A DNA stretch of 48,448 bases from Candidatus Falkowiibacteriota bacterium (lineage in GTDB: Bacteria > Patescibacteriota > Patescibacteriia > UBA11705 > JABHMO01). Positions 45,902 to 48,448 of this stretch are shown piece by piece. Positions within the stretch are counted from its first letter, which is position 1. The number at the start of each line of letters is the position of its first letter. The stretch is taken from assembly GCA_018693855.1 (NCBI GenBank), contig JABHMO010000036.1, forward strand, positions 1 to 48,448, given 5' to 3'. Position numbers and translations under genes: made by a program. The notes below the pieces were generated by a model. It saw only the letters and a list, made by a program, of their open reading frames with translations, had not been told where the DNA came from and did not search any database.

Positions 45902-46837
45902 TTATTCAACTAAATTATCTAACTTCTCCAATATAGCACTAATTTTTTTTGATTTTTCAACACCAATTGAGCCATCATAAAAATTTTCTTTTCGTTTATA
46001 TTCTGTACTCAAAGTACTAGCTCTATAAAATCCATTTCGATAGTCCTCACTAGTTGGCTGAATGACACTCTCAGGTTGACCAGCGTATTCACGAAGAGGA
46101 ACATGACTACCAAAAACGTAAATGTCTCGATCTTCTTCTTCTCGAAAAACTTTTATATCAACAACTCGATTACCTGAAGATAAGCAGACAATTCTATAAG
46201 TTTCATGATTTGCTCTGTAACTTGTTTCAAACTTCTCTTGAACAATATCTTCTTCCTTTTGATTAGTTACCTCATGAATATAAAAAGCTAACTCATGCAG
46301 GGCTCTTCGAAAATATTCGTTTTCAACAAACCGTTTTGGATCAAAGAACTCACGATATGCTGGTAAAATTGATTTATGATAAAAATCCTCATTAAATCTC
46401 ATCCTAGCAGGTTCTCGACCAAATTCCAGTTCTCTTTCTTCATCCAAATATTTATAATATTCTGGATGGACAGAAATTCCGAACAAAACAGAGATTTTAT
46501 TAAAACCCTGCTCAATCTTTTTCTCATCTTTGCTCAAGTTCCTATCTTCTATTTTATTTTTAGATAAAATAGCTTTTATTCCAGCCCAAAAAGAAGGTTT
46601 CTTCCTTTTTGCATATCCTAATGGACGTTCTGGTTCTGGCGGTGGAACTAGATGAACAGGAGCAGTTTCAACTTTTGCTCTTGCAGATTCAAGACTAGCC
46701 GCTTCTCTTTCTCTTGCTTCCCTTGCAGCTCTTGCTACAGCTAGGTCTACTAGATTTTCATTATTTACCGGAGTTTCTACTTGTTTAGAAGCTGGTAATA
46801 AATTTTGTTCAACTTTTTTTTCATTTGTTAATGCCAT
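45902..46837 (-). CDS. hypothetical protein
   Basis: 311-aa ORF 4 bp downstream of DUF4012-like gene. Confidence 0.7.
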   Translation of the reverse strand: MALTNEKKVEQNLLPASKQVETPVNNENLVDLAVARAAREAREREAASLESARAKVETAPVHLVPPPEPERPLGYAKRKKPSFWAGIKAILSKNKIEDRNLSKDEKKIEQGFNKISVLFGISVHPEYYKYLDEERELEFGREPARMRFNEDFYHKSILPAYREFFDPKRFVENEYFRRALHELAFYIHEVTNQKEEDIVQEKFETSYRANHETYRIVCLSSGNRVVDIKVFREEEDRDIYVFGSHVPLREYAGQPESVIQPTSEDYRNGFYRASTLSTEYKRKENFYDGSIGVEKSKKISAILEKLDNLVE

Positions 46838-46841
46838 ATTA

Positions 46842-48448
46842 TTAATACTTTACTTCATCTAAATATATATTATAAATTTCATCATGAGTCAGCTGTTCTG
46901 CATAATCAAACTCGTAATGATTGAAACTTTTACTGTCAAAATTAAAATCTAACTGTAAATTGATTTTCGGGATACCACTTTGTTTTTGGAATAAAAGTTT
47001 ATACTCACCATCACCGTACAACTTCTCATTCATTCGTTCAGGTAATTTATAATTCCAACAAACTTGCTTACTGCTCTGAGGTTCTACTTCGAGAAATAGT
47101 CCAAAAGCTGTTTTTCCGAATTCATTATAAGTATCAACTTTGCTTTCTTGATTGTGACCAACTGTAACAGCAATCAATTCACTTCCAGCTGAAACATACA
47201 GTCGTGAATAAGTTCTGTATCGAGTTGTTGCCCATCCGAAATTACCAGTGTTTTGATAATTAACACAACTTTGAGCTATTAGTTCATCAGAAGTTTGATC
47301 TAATTTATACGTTAAAGTTCGTTCCATAACAGAATCAGTTTTCAAGGCTGCTAAATTAGCATCAACTAACTGAATGTAATCATTCTCAAAATCAGAGACA
47401 TGGCCTGACCAATCATTCTCAACAGCTATCTGCTGGAAATCGTTATCATTAAAATAGAACAGCAACTGTCTTTCATCCAACTGATTATCAATAACACCCA
47501 GAAGATCTGGCCACTGATCTAGTGGATATTTATATAGTTTTTCAATTAAAACTTTTGCTAACTCGCCAATCACATCTTTCCTATCAGACTCTTCAATCCC
47601 GCGATTCTTATATCCATACTCAACTTCATACTCAAGCTTTTCCCAAAGATCTTTGTAGTCAAATATTAAATTCTGAACAGAGATTGCACCTGTTTTCTTA
47701 ACTAACGCTTCAATTAACGTTGGTGTTAAACCAATCACACCATCAATTTTTTCGGTTCCACCTTCTAAGTTATAAAACTCAATCGCCTTTTGCGCAGAGG
47801 TTGGAAAATCAGGTGACCAGTTACTGTCTCGCAAAAACCAGTGTTCTTGCTTCATATACTCCTGAATCGGAGCTGGTGCTTCAATTTTTAATGTATCTTT
47901 TACTAATTTGTCCAAATTGTAACTATTATCAATAAATAACTCTTTAACTTCAGCGTCTTTTACTTTCAAAATACCATATGCACCAATAAATCCTCCACTA
48001 GGACGCATCTCTCGGTTGTTTTGCAGTAGTATTAAATAAGTTTGCTCTTCTGGAAATCCACTTAGAGCTGGCAGCAGTCTAATTCCGAGCATTGAGTTAT
48101 CAATTGTTCTTTTCAACTCAGGTAACTGCTGTTGCAAAGGTGTGAGAATCTCATCATAAACAAAGAAAGGATTTCTTCTATTGATCGCTACTAACTTTTC
48201 ATCAACTTCTGCTAATGAAACCTGCAAGTCCTCGAACTTATTCAGAGAATCATTCACAAGTGCGAGCAAGCCTTGTTTTGTTTCCAAATCTAGATTAGAA
48301 AAAGTCACATCTGACGATCCTAGGATCTTGTACGCTTCTACTCCCACAGTTGATAGGTCCTGCAAAGCGGTTGCTGCGTCCTCACCTATCTCCGTAAGAT
48401 CCATTGCTATTAAAAGTTGATTGTTCAAATAATCATTCTTAAATAAGA
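46842..48448 (-). CDS. DUF4012-like protein, truncated by window edge
   Basis: EEQTYLILLQNNREMRPSGGFIGAYGILKVKDAEVKELFIDNSYNLD; reading frame stays open to base 48448. Confidence 0.85.
   Translation of the reverse strand, partial: LFKNDYLNNQLLIAMDLTEIGEDAATALQDLSTVGVEAYKILGSSDVTFSNLDLETKQGLLALVNDSLNKFEDLQVSLAEVDEKLVAINRRNPFFVYDEILTPLQQQLPELKRTIDNSMLGIRLLPALSGFPEEQTYLILLQNNREMRPSGGFIGAYGILKVKDAEVKELFIDNSYNLDKLVKDTLKIEAPAPIQEYMKQEHWFLRDSNWSPDFPTSAQKAIEFYNLEGGTEKIDGVIGLTPTLIEALVKKTGAISVQNLIFDYKDLWEKLEYEVEYGYKNRGIEESDRKDVIGELAKVLIEKLYKYPLDQWPDLLGVIDNQLDERQLLFYFNDNDFQQIAVENDWSGHVSDFENDYIQLVDANLAALKTDSVMERTLTYKLDQTSDELIAQSCVNYQNTGNFGWATTRYRTYSRLYVSAGSELIAVTVGHNQESKVDTYNEFGKTAFGLFLEVEPQSSKQVCWNYKLPERMNEKLYGDGEYKLLFQKQSGIPKINLQLDFNFDSKSFNHYEFDYAEQLTHDEIYNIYLDEVKY

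Noticed and set aside
46842-48448. Complete DUF4012-like gene starting at 48428
   Set aside because: The start in the ORF track is a TTG and the frame stays open to the window edge, so the gene is treated as truncated by the window.

Overview
AT-rich chromosomal window, most likely from a Patescibacteria/CPR-type bacterium. This is inferred from gene content (a DUF4012-like protein, 'GRPADAF' surface modules, a ThrRS lacking TGS, many CPR-style intergenic repeats) and was not tested phylogenetically. The right half is mostly minus-strand housekeeping: pyrG, rplI, ctpA-like S41 protease, murA, rfbA/D/B/C, pilT, HIT, pgsA-like, S8 protease with FG-GAP repeats, thrS, dtd, dnaE, DUF4012. The left half is accessory: a PD-(D/E)XK-like nuclease gene, lipoprotein, two 'GRPADAF' surface proteins (one with a zincin motif), an operon of radical SAM + methyltransferase + NUDIX + guanylate-kinase-like genes, and three tandem paralogous ~85-aa proteins of unknown family. 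Strongest candidates for undescribed biology: (1) a ~420-nt GC-rich, hairpin-dense minus-strand transcription unit at 24690-25150 with its own promoter and terminator, a candidate structured ncRNA; (2) a ~150-bp dispersed element at 21515 and 26187 whose stems show compensatory changes; (3) a promoter plus terminator/anti-terminator-like leader directly in front of dtd; (4) the triplicate small-protein operon; (5) a split between genes with canonical Shine-Dalgarno leaders and genes whose start codons abut short degenerate repeats. No convincing tRNA, rRNA, transposase or CRISPR array was found by eye. All family calls come from motif recognition only; no searches were run.
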